Positions 12,478-24,086 are shown, numbered from the stretch's first letter. The stretch: 64,000 nt of DNA from Hibiscus mutabilis (GCA_019671005.1 CM033718.1:3038001-3102000); one strand, 5' to 3'. The notes: generated by a model not told the origin, from the letters alone. Program-made: numbers and translations.

Positions 12478-13185
12478 TAAACCCTAAACGCTAAACATTA
12501 AACCCTAAACCCTAAATATTAACATAAACCCTAAACCTTAAACCCTAAATGTTAAACCCTAACACTAACCCTAAATGCTACCGTAAACCTTAAACCCTAA
12601 ATCCTAAACCTCAAATGCTACAATAAATCCTAAACCCTAAATGCTACCATAAATTATAAACTCTAAACCATAACCACTAACCTAAACCCTAAACCTTAAA
12701 AACTAAATACTAACCCCTAAACCATAAACCCTAAATGATACCCTAAAACTTGAACCGTGAACTTTAAACACTAATTTAAACCATACAACTCTAAGCCCTA
12801 ACTTAAACCATAAACCCTAAACCATAAATATTAAACCCTAGATACTGACAAAACCCTAAACCATAAAGTCTAACCCTAAATCTTAAATTATAAAATAAAC
12901 CCTAAACACTAAAACCTAACCACTTAAACCTTAAACTCTAAAACCTAAACCTTAAATGTTAAACCATAAACACTAACCCTAAACCCTACCCTAAATACCA
13001 AATCCTAAATACCATAAATCATAAACCCTAAATCCTAACCTATAACATAAACCCAAAACACTAACTTACATCTTAAACACTAAATGCTATCATAAACCAT
13101 GAACCATAAACCCTAATCTAAACCCTAAATTTAAACCCTAAACCCTAAATGCCACCCTAAACCTTAAACCATATTTTGGTTGGAA
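12478..13185. repeat. Interstitial telomere-like degenerate array
   Basis: About 700 bases consist of close variants of the plant telomere unit CCCTAAA (for example aaaccctaaaccctaaat), interrupted by taccataaa and ctaaatgctacc variants. All are in the C-rich orientation on the plus strand. There is no perfect long run, so it is old. It stops where a different, GC-richer sequence begins near 13190. Confidence 0.85.
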
Positions 13186-13189
13186 CTTG

Positions 13190-15145
13190 TTTTTAACATT
13201 ATCAGTGTTTGTGTAATGACCCATTTAGACCCAAAACCCTAAACTAAACCGACCCAGATCTAAGGCCAAACCCAAAACCCGACCTGAATCAAAACCCTAA
13301 TAACAAACCCTAATCTATAAAATCCTAGCCGACGCTATTAGCCTTGCTGTCGTGCCGTTCACCTTCCGACCATTAACTCTGGTAACCCCTATCAACCCCG
13401 ATATAATCCCAAAACCCTAAATCTAACCCTAAAAGTAAAAATAACCAAAAATCCAACCTAAACCCTCTGTCATCCCTCACTCAACTTACCCACACCCATA
13501 ACATGTCGACCCATACCTTATCTCACCAAAATTCCTCAAAATCTGGGAACATATCCAATGGCAGATCTGCAATCAATAAAAAGTGCGAGAGTTGTTAATA
13601 TTTTACGTAAGAAATATAGGTTATAAAACCGAAATAGAAGCAATAGAAGGGGTTTCTCTGGTTCGAAAATATAGAGAGGGGGTTTTCAGAGATAAATTTG
13701 TAATCTAGGGATATCAAACCAAAAAATTGTAAGGATTTCTTCTTAGATTCAATAAAAAAGGTTTTTAAAGGTTAAAGTTTGTTTTTTTATTCCTAATTCG
13801 AATCAAAAAATAAACGAGGGAGGCTCGAAGCTTACCAGTTGAGAGCCGCTCGGATCCTCGCCGTGAGGCCATCGCCGATGAACGGCCGTGAGGATGTAAA
13901 GAGTGGCTGCCGTCGTTTTGCTTGAAAGAAATGATGAAATGAATTTTTAGGGTTTTATTATCCTGTTCGAAATGAAAATTACCATTTTGATTTGTTTTAA
14001 ACTGGTGCAAACAAAACGACACCGTTTTGGTGTTTGACCCGCGCGGTGACCCGATAATCCGGGGAGGATCCGCGTTTTTTTAATGGTCTAATTACGCTTC
14101 AGGTCCCCTAAGTTCTTTCCCGCTTTTGTTTTTGGCCATGGTATAATTATGTTTCAGTCCTCATTTTTTGTGCGCGTGTTTAGTATAGTCCTTTTTTATT
14201 TCTTTTGTGGCTTTTAATTTATGTCTTATTTCAATTTAGTCACCTGTTCTATATTTATTTTCAGCACCTCCATTTTATGTCATTTATATTTCTGCCCATG
14301 CATTTTATATTTTGTTCATTTTAGTCTTGTAATATATATATATTTTGCATGCCATATAATTTAATGTTTGTGCATTTTAGTCCTTAAGTTGTTATTTCCA
14401 TGTTGTTTTATGTATGTTAGTATAAATCCTTGGCTATTGTTATCATTATTATTATTGTTATTATTATTATTATACTTTTAGATTATATTAGTATTTTATT
14501 CATGTTAGATGTCAAGTTTTTAGTTTTTTTTTATATATATTTGCATGTTGCTTTGTTAATTTAGTATCATATTTTGTCATATGTATATGTATGTACGTGT
14601 TATAGTTGTGGTTCGTATTAACGTGTTTAAGCATGTTAGAATTAATTAATTTAGTTGTGGAAGCATGTTTTTTTTGCATGTTTATATTTTTTATGACATG
14701 TCATGTTATTTTTGTTCATGCATTTCATTTATAATATTATTATTTATGTTTTTATGTTCTTTAGTTATATGCCTTTATGAATATTTGTTTTATAATATTT
14801 TGTAAGTTGCATTTCGGAAATATTATTGTCAATGCGGCGCCTCTTTATTCGAGCGTAAACGAGGCCAGTATCAGGCGTAGTGATGGTGGTTGGGCATTTA
14901 CTCTCGGATAACGGGGCTTTTAAAATCTACTCGCATTTATAACTAAATTTTAATTTAATCATCAAGTTAATCCGAAAAGTTTAATATTAATAAAGCTGTA
15001 ATTATTAAAGTACAAATTTTGGGCGGTGTGGGGTGCTAATCCTTCTCCATCCGTAACCGACTCCCGAACCTGACATTTTAAAATCTATGGTTTTTTATGG
15101 TGTCCGATCCACCTTGAGTGACCGGTGGCGATTCTATTTTTAAAT
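13190..15145 (+). mobile_element. LTR-like remnant, Tat/Ogre-type Ty3/gypsy
   Basis: The end of this stretch has a recognisable order of phrases: ggtgctaatccttctccatc, cgtaaccgactcccgaacc, ggtgtccgatccacc and ggtggcgattct. These resemble the 3' part of LTRs of the Tat/Ogre lineage followed by the start of a primer-binding site. The middle is T-rich with long low-complexity runs. No gag or pol follows, so it is a truncated 5' LTR or solo LTR. Its 5' boundary is uncertain. Confidence 0.45.
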
Positions 15146-15672
15146 AAAACACGAGTTTTATAAAGCTACACGCGGAAGAATTATTTTTAAAATAAAGTAA
15201 AATAAAATAAAAAACTACACGTTTTTTTAGCAAGAGGGACATCGCTATAGTTTGTTTGTAGACTACTCATGAAATTATCAAAAAATTCTACCAAACAACG
15301 AAAAATAAATTACACAATTTCATTCAAACACTAAAAACTACTTTCTATAATTTATTTTCTAAAATTCATTTTCTAAAAATCAATTTTAATGAAATAAACA
15401 GACCTTAAACTGTAAAAGCACTTTTCCCAAAATACTTTTGTAAAGTATTGCGAACGATGTTTTCCTTCCCCTCGTAAACAAATTTACTTTCTTCACATCA
15501 ATGATATAGACTTCCCTTTACAAAACCATTTAAGAAAAAAACAGCTTTACCATTTGCCTCCCTATTCTTTCCCTCTTTGCTATATTTCAGTGGAGAAACA
15601 GATCAATCTGGACAAAACAAGATTCAAAAGGATTTAGAATTTGAAGAAGAAGAAGAAGAAAAGATAGAGAAA

Positions 15673-17157
15673 ATGGCTAATGGAGGAGGGTATGGTGACC
15701 CGAGCCAGAAGATTGACTATGTTTTCAAGGTAGTTTTGATCGGTGATTCAGCCGTGGGTAAGTCTCAGATTCTTGCTCGGTTCGCCAGGAATGAGTTCAG
15801 TTTAGATTCCAAGTCTACCATTGGAGTTGAGTTTCAGACAAGAACTCTTGTTATTGAACACAAGAGTGTCAAAGCTCAGATCTGGGACACTGCTGGTCAA
15901 GAACGGTACTTTTACTTTTTTGCTAAAAAAATTGTGTTTTCATGTTCTTTTTGGTGAAATATTTCTGGGCTTCTCATTTTACGTGCATCTGCTTTGTTTT
16001 TTGTTTTTTATTGTTCTTTCTTAGATCTGTGTAGTTTGTAGGTGGAAACTAACTGTGGAATGACAAGACTTTGTTTAGTTAGGTTGTATGATTGTGTTTA
16101 GCTGTCTGAATAGTTGGATGTTGAAAAGTTTTCGAATTCAATCAGAGGATTAGATTTAGATTGGATGTTTGGTGGATGAATTGTGTGGTTTCTTGATCTT
16201 TAATTGATTGGTTTTAACTTAGTGATGAACTTGTAGAATTTTCATGGTGCTGTCCTTGGTTGGATCTTAATACTTGATGTTGTCATTTTTTCTATGTTAG
16301 ATGAAGCTGTTTGATTCAAGAGATCGTATTCGATTATGTTGTTGATATCGCAGCATTATCGACAAATTTCGGCCTAGAGTTGAAAATTTGGAGGTCATTT
16401 GATAACAGGGTCGTGATCTGTGTCATCCATATTGAATTTGAGTCGTTTCAGTCTGAAGATTTTCTGATATTTTCCTTATTAGACTAAGTGTTCGACTTCG
16501 ATTAACTGCCTGAGTTTGTTTAGCTTTTAATCATTTAATCAGATGGTAATTGCTAAACCTGTTGGAATCCAGTTCTACGTCGACTGATTCTATTTAGTAC
16601 ACTTGCTATTCACGTATGGATACGTAAATCTATGTCCACTGATACTATTTAGTATCCAAAACTTATGAACAGTTGGTGATTTTGCTTGTTCTCTTGTGTT
16701 GTACTGAATTAGATATAGAGCTGTTACAAGTGCATACTATAGGGGTGCTGTTGGGGCAATGCTGGTTTATGATATAACGAAACGTCAGACCTTCGATCAC
16801 ATTCCACGTTGGCTGGAAGAGTTACGAGGCCATGCTGACAAGAACATCGTTATCATTCTGATCGGGAACAAAAGTGACCTTGAAAATCAACGGGTGGTTC
16901 CGACGGAGGATGCGAAAGAATTTGCTCAAAAGGAAGGACTATTTTTCTTGGAGACATCCGCTCTCGAATCGACTAACGTGGAGACTGCCTTCTTAACCGT
17001 GCTTACCGAAATCTTCAACTTCATGAACAAGAAGAGCCTAGCTGCCTGTGAGAATCAAGAGAACGGCAACCCCACATCACTAGCAGGCAAGAAGATCATC
17101 ATTCCAGGTCCGGCACAAGTAATTCCAGCAAGGAGCAACATGTGCTGTAGGTCATGA
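15673..17157 (+). CDS. RABA4: RABA4-type Rab GTPase, two exons
   Basis: Exons 15673-15905 and 16713-17157 join in frame and encode 225 residues, normal for the family. G motifs are complete: GDSAVGKS at 24-31, switch I TIGVEF at 49-54, DTAGQE at 72-77, NKSD at 130-133 and ETSA at 158-161. The C-terminus is CCRS, a double-cysteine geranylgeranylation motif. The intron splits the arginine codon after DTAGQE, which is a common RABA position. An in-frame ATG at 15577 would add 32 acidic residues, but the family start is MANGGGYG at 15673. RABA4 proteins act at the trans-Golgi/endosome and in polarised secretion such as tip growth. Subgroup assignment is by resemblance; the exact paralogue is not determined. 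Confidence 0.92.
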
Positions 17158-17931
17158 TCTAATCGGATTCATCTCGTGATATCGGTTGCTTTCACATTCA
17201 TAACAGTGATTTTTGGAAGTGTGGTATATCTGTTTTTATATTTAGTTTGCAATTTAACTGCATGTTTTGAGTTGGGAAAATAGAGAACCAAAATTTGGAG
17301 CTGAATTGCAGATTGCTTTATTTGATCCATCTGTTCTATTGAAGTTTATTTTATTTTTCAATGAAATAAATATTGTATTGAAGGGAAGAAAAAAATAATT
17401 GTTTTTCATAATATCCATCCATTTATCCTCTGGATGGACTTCGCATTTAAAGCCATTACACAAATTATATTAAAAGTATACAATAAAAAAAAAACAGTTG
17501 AGTAGTTATGGAATCCACAAAGGATATAGTATTTAAATGGGATGGACTCTTAAGAAATTTATTATAATAAAAAAACATTGGGAATCCAAGTGGACATACA
17601 TACCAATCTTCCTGGCTAACAAATTTTAAAATATATTATCTTAAATATAATTATAAAATAATATATAAATACGGTACAAATACATGAATCAGAAGAATCG
17701 TAAAAACTCGCATATTGTAAAAGGTTGTTATCATAACTAATCCGCTTACTCATCAACTACATGAAAATAACAAAAAAAAAAAAAAAAATTCCATCCCTTG
17801 TCTTGTAACAAATTTCCATCAGCCATGAAAGAATATGCCATAAATATTCAAACTTCTTTTTTTTTATTTGAATTTTCAGTAAAGATTGGTTCTCAAAGTT
17901 TTCATACATGATATTTCATTGTTTTCTAAAC
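17158..17931. other. Intergenic spacer between convergent genes
   Basis: About 775 bases separate the Rab stop from the SnRK2 stop. They presumably contain both 3' UTRs and poly(A) sites. An A-rich run lies near 17770. No gene is seen. Confidence 0.6.
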
Positions 17932-19994
17932 TCACACTCGTAATGCACATACAAAATCACCACTAGTTTCTAAATCATCAATGTCTGCATCAGCATCAAG
18001 GTCATCATCAAGATCCATGCTACCCGTTAGTAATCGACTGCCAACTTTCGGACCTTCACCGCCCTTCCTCGCTTCATCGATTATACACAATATTTCCTCA
18101 ATACTTTGTGATACATCATGACTTTCGTCTTCGCTTTCCATGTCACCACCTTCCATAAACTCCATTGGCAAGTTCTTTAGAAACCAGGGATGCTGCTTAA
18201 TTTCTGGTATAGTTATTCTCTGCAGACAACGGTAATCAAAGAGTGAATATACAGATATGTATCTAGAACAGGTGTATTTTTTTTGTATGTTCATCGAATA
18301 CCTTTTCGGGATCTGCTACAAAGATCCGTGAAAGTAGATGTTCGCACTCCTTGGAAACTCGGACGTAATCAGGGATTGAACAGTGGACACTCAGAATCCG
18401 CTGCCAAATCCAATTATCATTTAATTATTATTTTACTGGTTTTTTAATTTAGATATAATAAACTATCATATCTACATTCTGTAGGATATCAAATAACCTG
18501 AATTGTTTTTCTGAAATTTTTTGGATCTTCAGGATCTTCAAAAGGATAAGCCCCAACCAACATGACATACAAAGTAACCCCACAAGACCAAACATCTGCA
18601 ATCTAAAATTTTCCAAAATGTTTCTAAGCTTTCTTTCCTTGTTCGGAGTCCGACCCGGCTCAACTCTAGAACAGTCAAGTCGAATTTGAAAACTTAATAA
18701 GAATAAGAATTTACCTTCCCATCATATTCTTTCCTAGATAAGACCTCTGGTGCAATGTAGGCTGGGGTTCCTACTGTTGATTTGGGTTGGGAATGAAACA
18801 CACTTGACTGAAGCATACAATATAAAGTTAATAATTTGACTTTATAGCTATGTTGCTCGAACTCTTCAATTTGTGTGTCGAACATCTTTACGGGGCATAT
18901 GTTATAGAATATAACCGTATCTGACACATGCATCCAAGTCTGAGTAACATAGCTTTATTTAGCAAGTTAAACAGATTAATGGTGAATAGTTAGTATATGT
19001 TCATTGCCTTAGAGTAGCCGAAGTCGCAGATTTTGAGTCTAGATGCAGTACTCCCATCTAATAGTGTGTTCTCCAGCTTAAGATCTCTATGACAAATTTG
19101 CTGCATAAACAGGGAAAATAAATCTGGATTTAGCTTAAGCCTTAAGATATGAAAGACAGAAATGGGAAACTAATTTCAAAATTAGAGGAATTCATTAGTA
19201 TATATACCATTGCATGACAATAACTCACTCCTGATATCAGTTGTTGAAAGAAAAACCTTGCCTGATGGAGTAAAGCAATCACAGTTCTTAATGAAAATGA
19301 AATGATCAATGGAATTCAATATAAAAATGAAATACACACACACACACACACACACACATATGTATATACCTCATCCTCACTAAATCTACCAGCATTGCAA
19401 ATCCTTTCAAAAAGTTCTCCACCAGCTGCATACTCCATGACTATAGCAAGATGAGTTGGTGTTAACAGCACCTGCAGGGCAAAAATAAACAAGAAATCGA
19501 AGGGCTGATGAACTCGAAAGCGCATGCCGAATATTTAGCTATTGACCAAACCAGAACAAAAGATGAACCATTTTAAAGCCAGATAAGTTCAAAGCAACTC
19601 TGGTTTTCACTGGAAATTCATTCATTCTGTACTTGAAAAAACTCTGAAAACTTAAACAAGAAAAGCTAGGCAGTATAAATACAAACATTTACCTCTTTGA
19701 ATCTAATTATATTCGGATGCTTCAAAGACCTATGATTCATAATCTCCCTTTGAACATGTTCATCAATCTGCATAACCAAACAAACCCCAAAAAAACAATC
19801 CAAAAGAAAAACCCAGATTAGTCTATGAAACATAAAAGCAAACAGATAGTAGAAGACCATGAACAAAAAAAAACCTTGGGTCCTCTTTCAATATACTTGA
19901 CAGCATAAAGCTGGCCACTCCATTTATCTCTAACAAGCTTTGCAACACCAAAGTTGCCTGAACCAATATCTTTCAGTATCTCATAACGATCCAT
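17932..19994 (-). CDS. SnRK2.7: SnRK2.7-type protein kinase, nine exons
   Basis: Minus-strand exons are 19994-19875, 19767-19693, 19471-19370, 19261-19208, 19100-19008, 18807-18715, 18602-18498, 18400-18302 and 18219-17932. All join in phase 0 and encode 342 residues. Kinase motifs are a glycine loop (GSGNFG, 11-16), Lys33, HRD at 121-123 and DFG at 143-145. The activation-loop serine (KSTVGTP, Ser158) matches the regulatory site of SnRK2s, and APE lies at 167-169. The SnRK2 box follows the kinase fold, then an acidic Asp-rich tail ending GDFVCALRV. The GDFVCAL tail points to subclass II (SnRK2.7/2.8 side). These kinases act in osmotic-stress and ABA signalling. Intron 5 has a GC donor (AAG|GCAATG); the others are GT-AG. 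No lesion is seen. Confidence 0.93.
19334..19358. repeat. (AC)n microsatellite in SnRK2 intron 3
   Basis: About 25 bases of alternating AC, 12 bases past the exon 3 donor region on the transcribed strand. It lies close to the 5' splice site, so length variation could affect splicing, though nothing here shows that. Confidence 0.9.
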
Positions 19995-20250
19995 TTTATG
20001 TGTTTGGGTTTTTGTTTATGTTATAAATGGTTTTAGAGGCTGATGAATGTCGATCTCAGAAAATATAAGAGTGGGGGCGTTTGGAATCGGAGAATCTCAA
20101 TGATTTTTCAAAATCTTTTCTTTTTCCTCTCTCGATATTTGAGTTTGTGGCATAGCATATAGCAAAAGGAAAAAGGCATTTTAATGAAATGGAGACTGAA
20201 GAATGGTGTCAACTGTCAACGGCAGGAGACAAAAGAAGTGGCAGGAAGTA

Positions 20251-20258
20251 CACGTGGC
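20251..20258 (-). promoter_or_regulatory. ABRE/G-box upstream of SnRK2
   Basis: CACGTGGC lies 257 bases upstream of the SnRK2 start codon, matching the core of an ABA-responsive element bound by AREB/ABF bZIP factors. A second ACGT-core site, TGACGTCG, lies at 20315-20322. Two ACGT sites within 70 bases fit an ABA- or stress-responsive promoter, but binding is not shown. Confidence 0.45.
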
Positions 20259-20364
20259 TTGTAATTAGTGGCTGGAATTCGGAGCAGATACCCAACAACT
20301 TGCACACTTGACAATGACGTCGTGCTTGCCTCTTTTTTCTTCTGCCTTATATCACAAATAACTG

Positions 20365-20670
20365 GAGTACTTATTTAGGTACTTAAAAGTAACTTTTGAT
20401 AGAAAAATATGTACTTAAAATATATATTTTAGTTAAAATAAGTAATTTAAATATTTTTTTGTTAAAATAGGTATTTATAATATATATTTGTCAAAATAAA
20501 TACTTAATACATTTTTAAATTAAAGTTGCACGCTAATTTTTAAGATTTTAAATAAAAAATATTTATTTTATGTATTTATTTTGACAAAAAATATATTTTA
20601 ATTATTTATTTTAATAAAACAATATTTTAAATACCTAAATAAAAAATTAGTATACTTACATATTTATTTA
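20365..20670. mobile_element. Degenerate fold-back with tandem TIR motifs
   Basis: The left arm repeats variants of 'aaaataggtatttaaaatatat..ttagtt'. The right arm carries the reverse complements ('taccta', 'ttgacaaaaaatatatttt'). The pattern of tandem units within inverted arms matches the better-preserved element at 52559-53449, but is much more decayed. Confidence 0.5.
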
Positions 20671-22078
20671 TAATATAAACTTTTTTTCTTCGGGTTATTC
20701 TATATGTCGGTTCGGTTAATTTTTGCGTTTTTTATATTTTAACTTTATTTTAAAAAATTATATTTTTTTATATTATATTTAATTTGTTTGATAAGTTTTC
20801 AACAAATAAGTTTCGAATAAATAAAATCAACTAATAACAATTATATAATATTTGTAAACTTTTATTTTTATCTGACATATAAAACACTTATTTTATTATA
20901 CAATAAAATTTAATTATAAATTAAATAAAAATTTAGTTCAAATTTTTGAATAGTAAAATTTAGTTCAATTTAGTTCAAGTAAATATTTATGTAACTTATA
21001 AATTGTTAAAAAAACTTACGGTTCGGTCGGTTTTCTTCGTCCTACCTTAAGGTTTGAGAATATTTACTCAAATATAGTTTTAAGGTTTTTTCCCCAAAAA
21101 TATGATCATTCTCATTTCAATTCCCGAAATATTATATTTGTTAAAGTACCCTAGAAGTCTGATTCAGTTGAATCCGACTATGAACAATACTTTTCTCAAA
21201 AAGCCCTCAAAAAATACCCAAAGTCGAAGTCTCTTGAACAAGTCTTTAGAGGCAATTTTGTAATTTAAAACCTAAAGTCAGAGTCTCTTAAACCAGCCTT
21301 TAAGGTACTATAGCAAACGCACTAATTCAGAAAAAAAATAAAAAAAAAACATATTTTAAAAAGAATCCCCTAAAGCAATATTTATAAATTTTCTCGTTAT
21401 GCTTGGCTCCACTTACTCGGCTTGCTTGCTTGTCTATTTCGCATGAAATTGCATAACTTAGCGTTTAAGTTAACTTGAACTATAATTATAACTAAAATTG
21501 AGAATAATTATTTTATTAATTGTGTAATTACCATAAATATTTATAATTAAATATAAATAATCTATCTCAAATTTTATAAATTTAATTTAACTCAATTCGA
21601 ATTAACTCGATGCGCCGTACAAAATAATGCTTTAGAATTACGAGGAGAAAGGATAGGTGACAGACGGTAAGAACAGAGAGTGACGTGGACGAACGACGAT
21701 GGTTCATTCACTGAAATGGAATCGTGGTCCCCTACCTTAATGCATTTTTCATTTTTAACCATACATCGCATATATATATAGTTTTTGAACAAGATATATT
21801 TTTAGATGAAATAGTGTATTTAATTAGAAAATTAATTTTAAATTTCAAACACAATAACATGTTTGATTTAAAATTTAATTAGTGATTTGACTTTCATTTG
21901 AATACAATAAAAATGAGCAAATGTTCAATTCTTATTATTCCTACTTCCCTTACTACTAAATTTATTTTTATTTTAAATTTATGTTTTAGATATAATAATT
22001 TTTTTGGTAGTTTACGGGTGAAGCATAGGCGAAAAATATTAATACTAATAGTAAATTAATGAATTTGATTTAAAATTT
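20671..22078. other. Intergenic, no gene seen
   Basis: AT-rich sequence with no supported reading frame. The short frames here lack family resemblance. A pair of related segments near 21150-21300 (agtcgaagtctcttgaac and agtcagagtctcttaaacc) suggests a small internal duplication. Confidence 0.5.
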
Positions 22079-22871
22079 GGCTTAACCATCAAATAGGTGC
22101 CCAAATTATGTTATTTTTTTAGTTAGGTGTCCAAATTATTTTTCGGGTCAAATTGAGACCTAAAGTTTCATTCTATGACCTATTTAAGGTTTGCCGTTAA
22201 TTTTCACCGTTAAAGAATACGTGCCATCTTTTAAAAATTCCAAAGTTTATATTAAAAATAAATAAAATTACTTAATTTTCAGAAATTCTTTAAGTTTTAC
22301 ATATTTTACAAAACACCCCCCAAATTCTAAAATCGCTAACTCCCCAAAACCTAAATCCTAATTTGGGCCGATTTCGCTGCCGCCCACCACATTGGTCGTT
22401 GGACCATCACGACCATTTCCTCCACCATCCCGTCGCCGAAAATGGACTGACGCCGTGCAAATCTCAGAATTTGTCGAATAGTTCTTTCGAACGATTCACA
22501 ACGAATGGCGGCCGAAAGGGCGACGAACGACATGTGAGTTGTTCGACAAGGGGAGGACGCTTCATTTTGTCGCCGACAATACGTCCAACGCCGGCGAGAG
22601 TGGTCAAATTTGGGGGTTTAGGGATTTGGAGACTATTTTGGGAATATTTAAAAATTTCAGGATATATATTTTTATTTTGTTTTATTGATTTTATTTATTT
22701 TTAATATAATTTTTTGAATTTTTCAAGAGTTGACACATGTCCTTTAATGGAAAAAAATTAACGGCGAACCTTAAATGAGCCAAATAACAAAATTTTAGAT
22801 TATAATTTAGCTTGAAAAATAGTTTGAGCACCTAACTAGAAAAATGACATAATTTAGACACTTATTAAACT
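22079..22871. mobile_element. Mutator-type fold-back element with perfect 9-bp target duplication
   Basis: The arms are inverted repeats of about 300 bases (left ggcttaaccatcaaatagg; right arm matches it with a small gap at the tip). The nine bases ttaaaattt stand directly before (22070-22078) and after (22872-22880). The end sequence closely resembles that of the 10808-12174 element (ataggtgcccaaa, then taggtgtccaaatta), so they are one family. The GC-rich centre (cgccgcccaccac to cgccggcgaga) includes a frame of 113 codons, but it spans arm, loop and arm and is not a gene. Confidence 0.85.
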
Positions 22872-23189
22872 TTAAAATTTCAAAATTTAGACACACTTTT
22901 CATCTTGGGATTTGTTTTTTCCCTGAAAAAGATAGCAAGGAAAGAACCTTATTTACATACAAAAGCAAATGTATCTATCAACCATCAATTATCATTTATG
23001 GGACTTGGAATTTATTACAAGTTGGTTCTTTTATGCGATAAATCGAAAAAATGTGTTCAATTTCGAACAATTTTATATTTCTTGGGCTCTACATTGATCG
23101 AATGAAGCATATCTTTTTGGGTTATAAAAGAGGGGAAAATACAATGCATGTTTATGATTTAGAATATATTTTAAAAACAGTTGAGTTTG

Positions 23190-23295
23190 TCAATAAATTT
23201 TAAGATATGTAGTTAAACGTTATCAGTTGACATTTCCCTTCCTCCTAAGTTGTGAGTTCAAGATTCAATATGAGCAAATTTTTCATTCAATTGTT
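23190..23295 (+). mobile_element. SINE-like repeat
   Basis: The phrase order is tagttaaacgttatcagttg, ttgtgagttcaagattcaat, then gagcaaatttttc. It resembles a tRNA-derived head with a B box (gagttcaagattc). Similar orders occur at 54630-54720 (+) and, reversed, at 59955-60050. Confidence 0.4.
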
Positions 23296-23338
23296 TAAAA
23301 AAAGCGGTTGAGTTGTATAAATAATTGGATTATTTAAA

Positions 23339-23492
23339 GGGTAAAACTTTGATACACAGGCTGTGTAAAACTAATTTTATACAAGCATGCATATTTACAC
23401 TATAAAAACCCTAAAAACTAAACCCTAAACCCTAAAACTAAAAGGCACGTGTAAACCAAATTTTACACGACCTGTGTATCAAAGTTTTTCCC
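23339..23492. mobile_element. MITE with telomere-like interior and perfect 9-bp target duplication
   Basis: The 154-base element starts gggtaaaactttgatacaca and ends with its inverted copy tgtgtatcaaagtttttccc. The target duplication is ttatttaaa (23330-23338 and 23493-23501), fitting the Mutator superfamily. The interior contains aaaccctaaaccctaaaact, resembling plant telomere repeat. It is related to 58812-59027 and probably to 52811-53153. Confidence 0.88.
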
Positions 23493-23599
23493 TTATTTAA
23501 ACCATACGCTAATATTTGATTAAGATATAACATGTTTACATATACCATAATTATTTCAACTTAATTAACTGTAACCATTATTATCTTAAGTAACAAGTG

Positions 23600-23765
23600 C
23601 TTTAGTTTTAGGGTTTATAGATTTAATTTAGGGTATAGGTTCAATGGTTTAAAATTTAAAGTTTGTAGTTAGAATTTAAAATTTATAAGTTAAAATCTAA
23701 ATTTCTAACCACTACCCTAAATTAAATCCTAAATTATAAACCCATAAGCATTAAACCATAAACTA
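23600..23765. repeat. Inverted telomere-like repeat
   Basis: The left half is G-rich-strand-like (tttagggtttatagattt, ttagggtataggttc). The right half is the complement type (taccctaaattaaatcc, ataaacccataa). It is a head-to-head arrangement of degenerate TTTAGGG and CCCTAAA units and may be the worn interior of a further MITE of the same family. Confidence 0.5.
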
Positions 23766-24086
23766 GATCCACCCATACATGTTTATGAACAAACAGATGG
23801 GCAAACATTTATCTGTCTCATTTTTTTGGCATTCTAATCTAATTATAATGTAGTATCATAATCCGATTTTGTATATGGACAAATTCCTGCATACTTAAAA
23901 ACTACTTTATTCAAACCCGAACATTTCACCTTTTACGGCTAGTACTACTCAATATCTTTTGTGAGTCGTAAATTTAGATATAAAACAATAAAATATAAGT
24001 ATACTTAATCATATTATAAATGAAAAAAATGGAGTATACAGAAGATCTTGTTAGCGTTTTCATTTATATTATTCTAAAGGATGTTG

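Noticed and set aside
12478..13185. Regularly repeated short motif that could suggest a CRISPR-like array
   Set aside because: The unit is a 7-base telomere-like motif without spacers, in a plant nuclear context.
13765..14022. Minus-strand frame of 85 codons
   Set aside because: It lies within the LTR-like remnant and has no recognisable domain.
17254..17463. Minus-strand frame of 69 codons between the convergent Rab and SnRK2 genes
   Set aside because: It overlaps the probable Rab 3' UTR, has low-complexity composition and no family match.
22351..22704. Overlapping frames on both strands, one of 113 codons
   Set aside because: They are confined to the core and arms of the fold-back element with perfect 9-bp target repeats; no domain resemblance.
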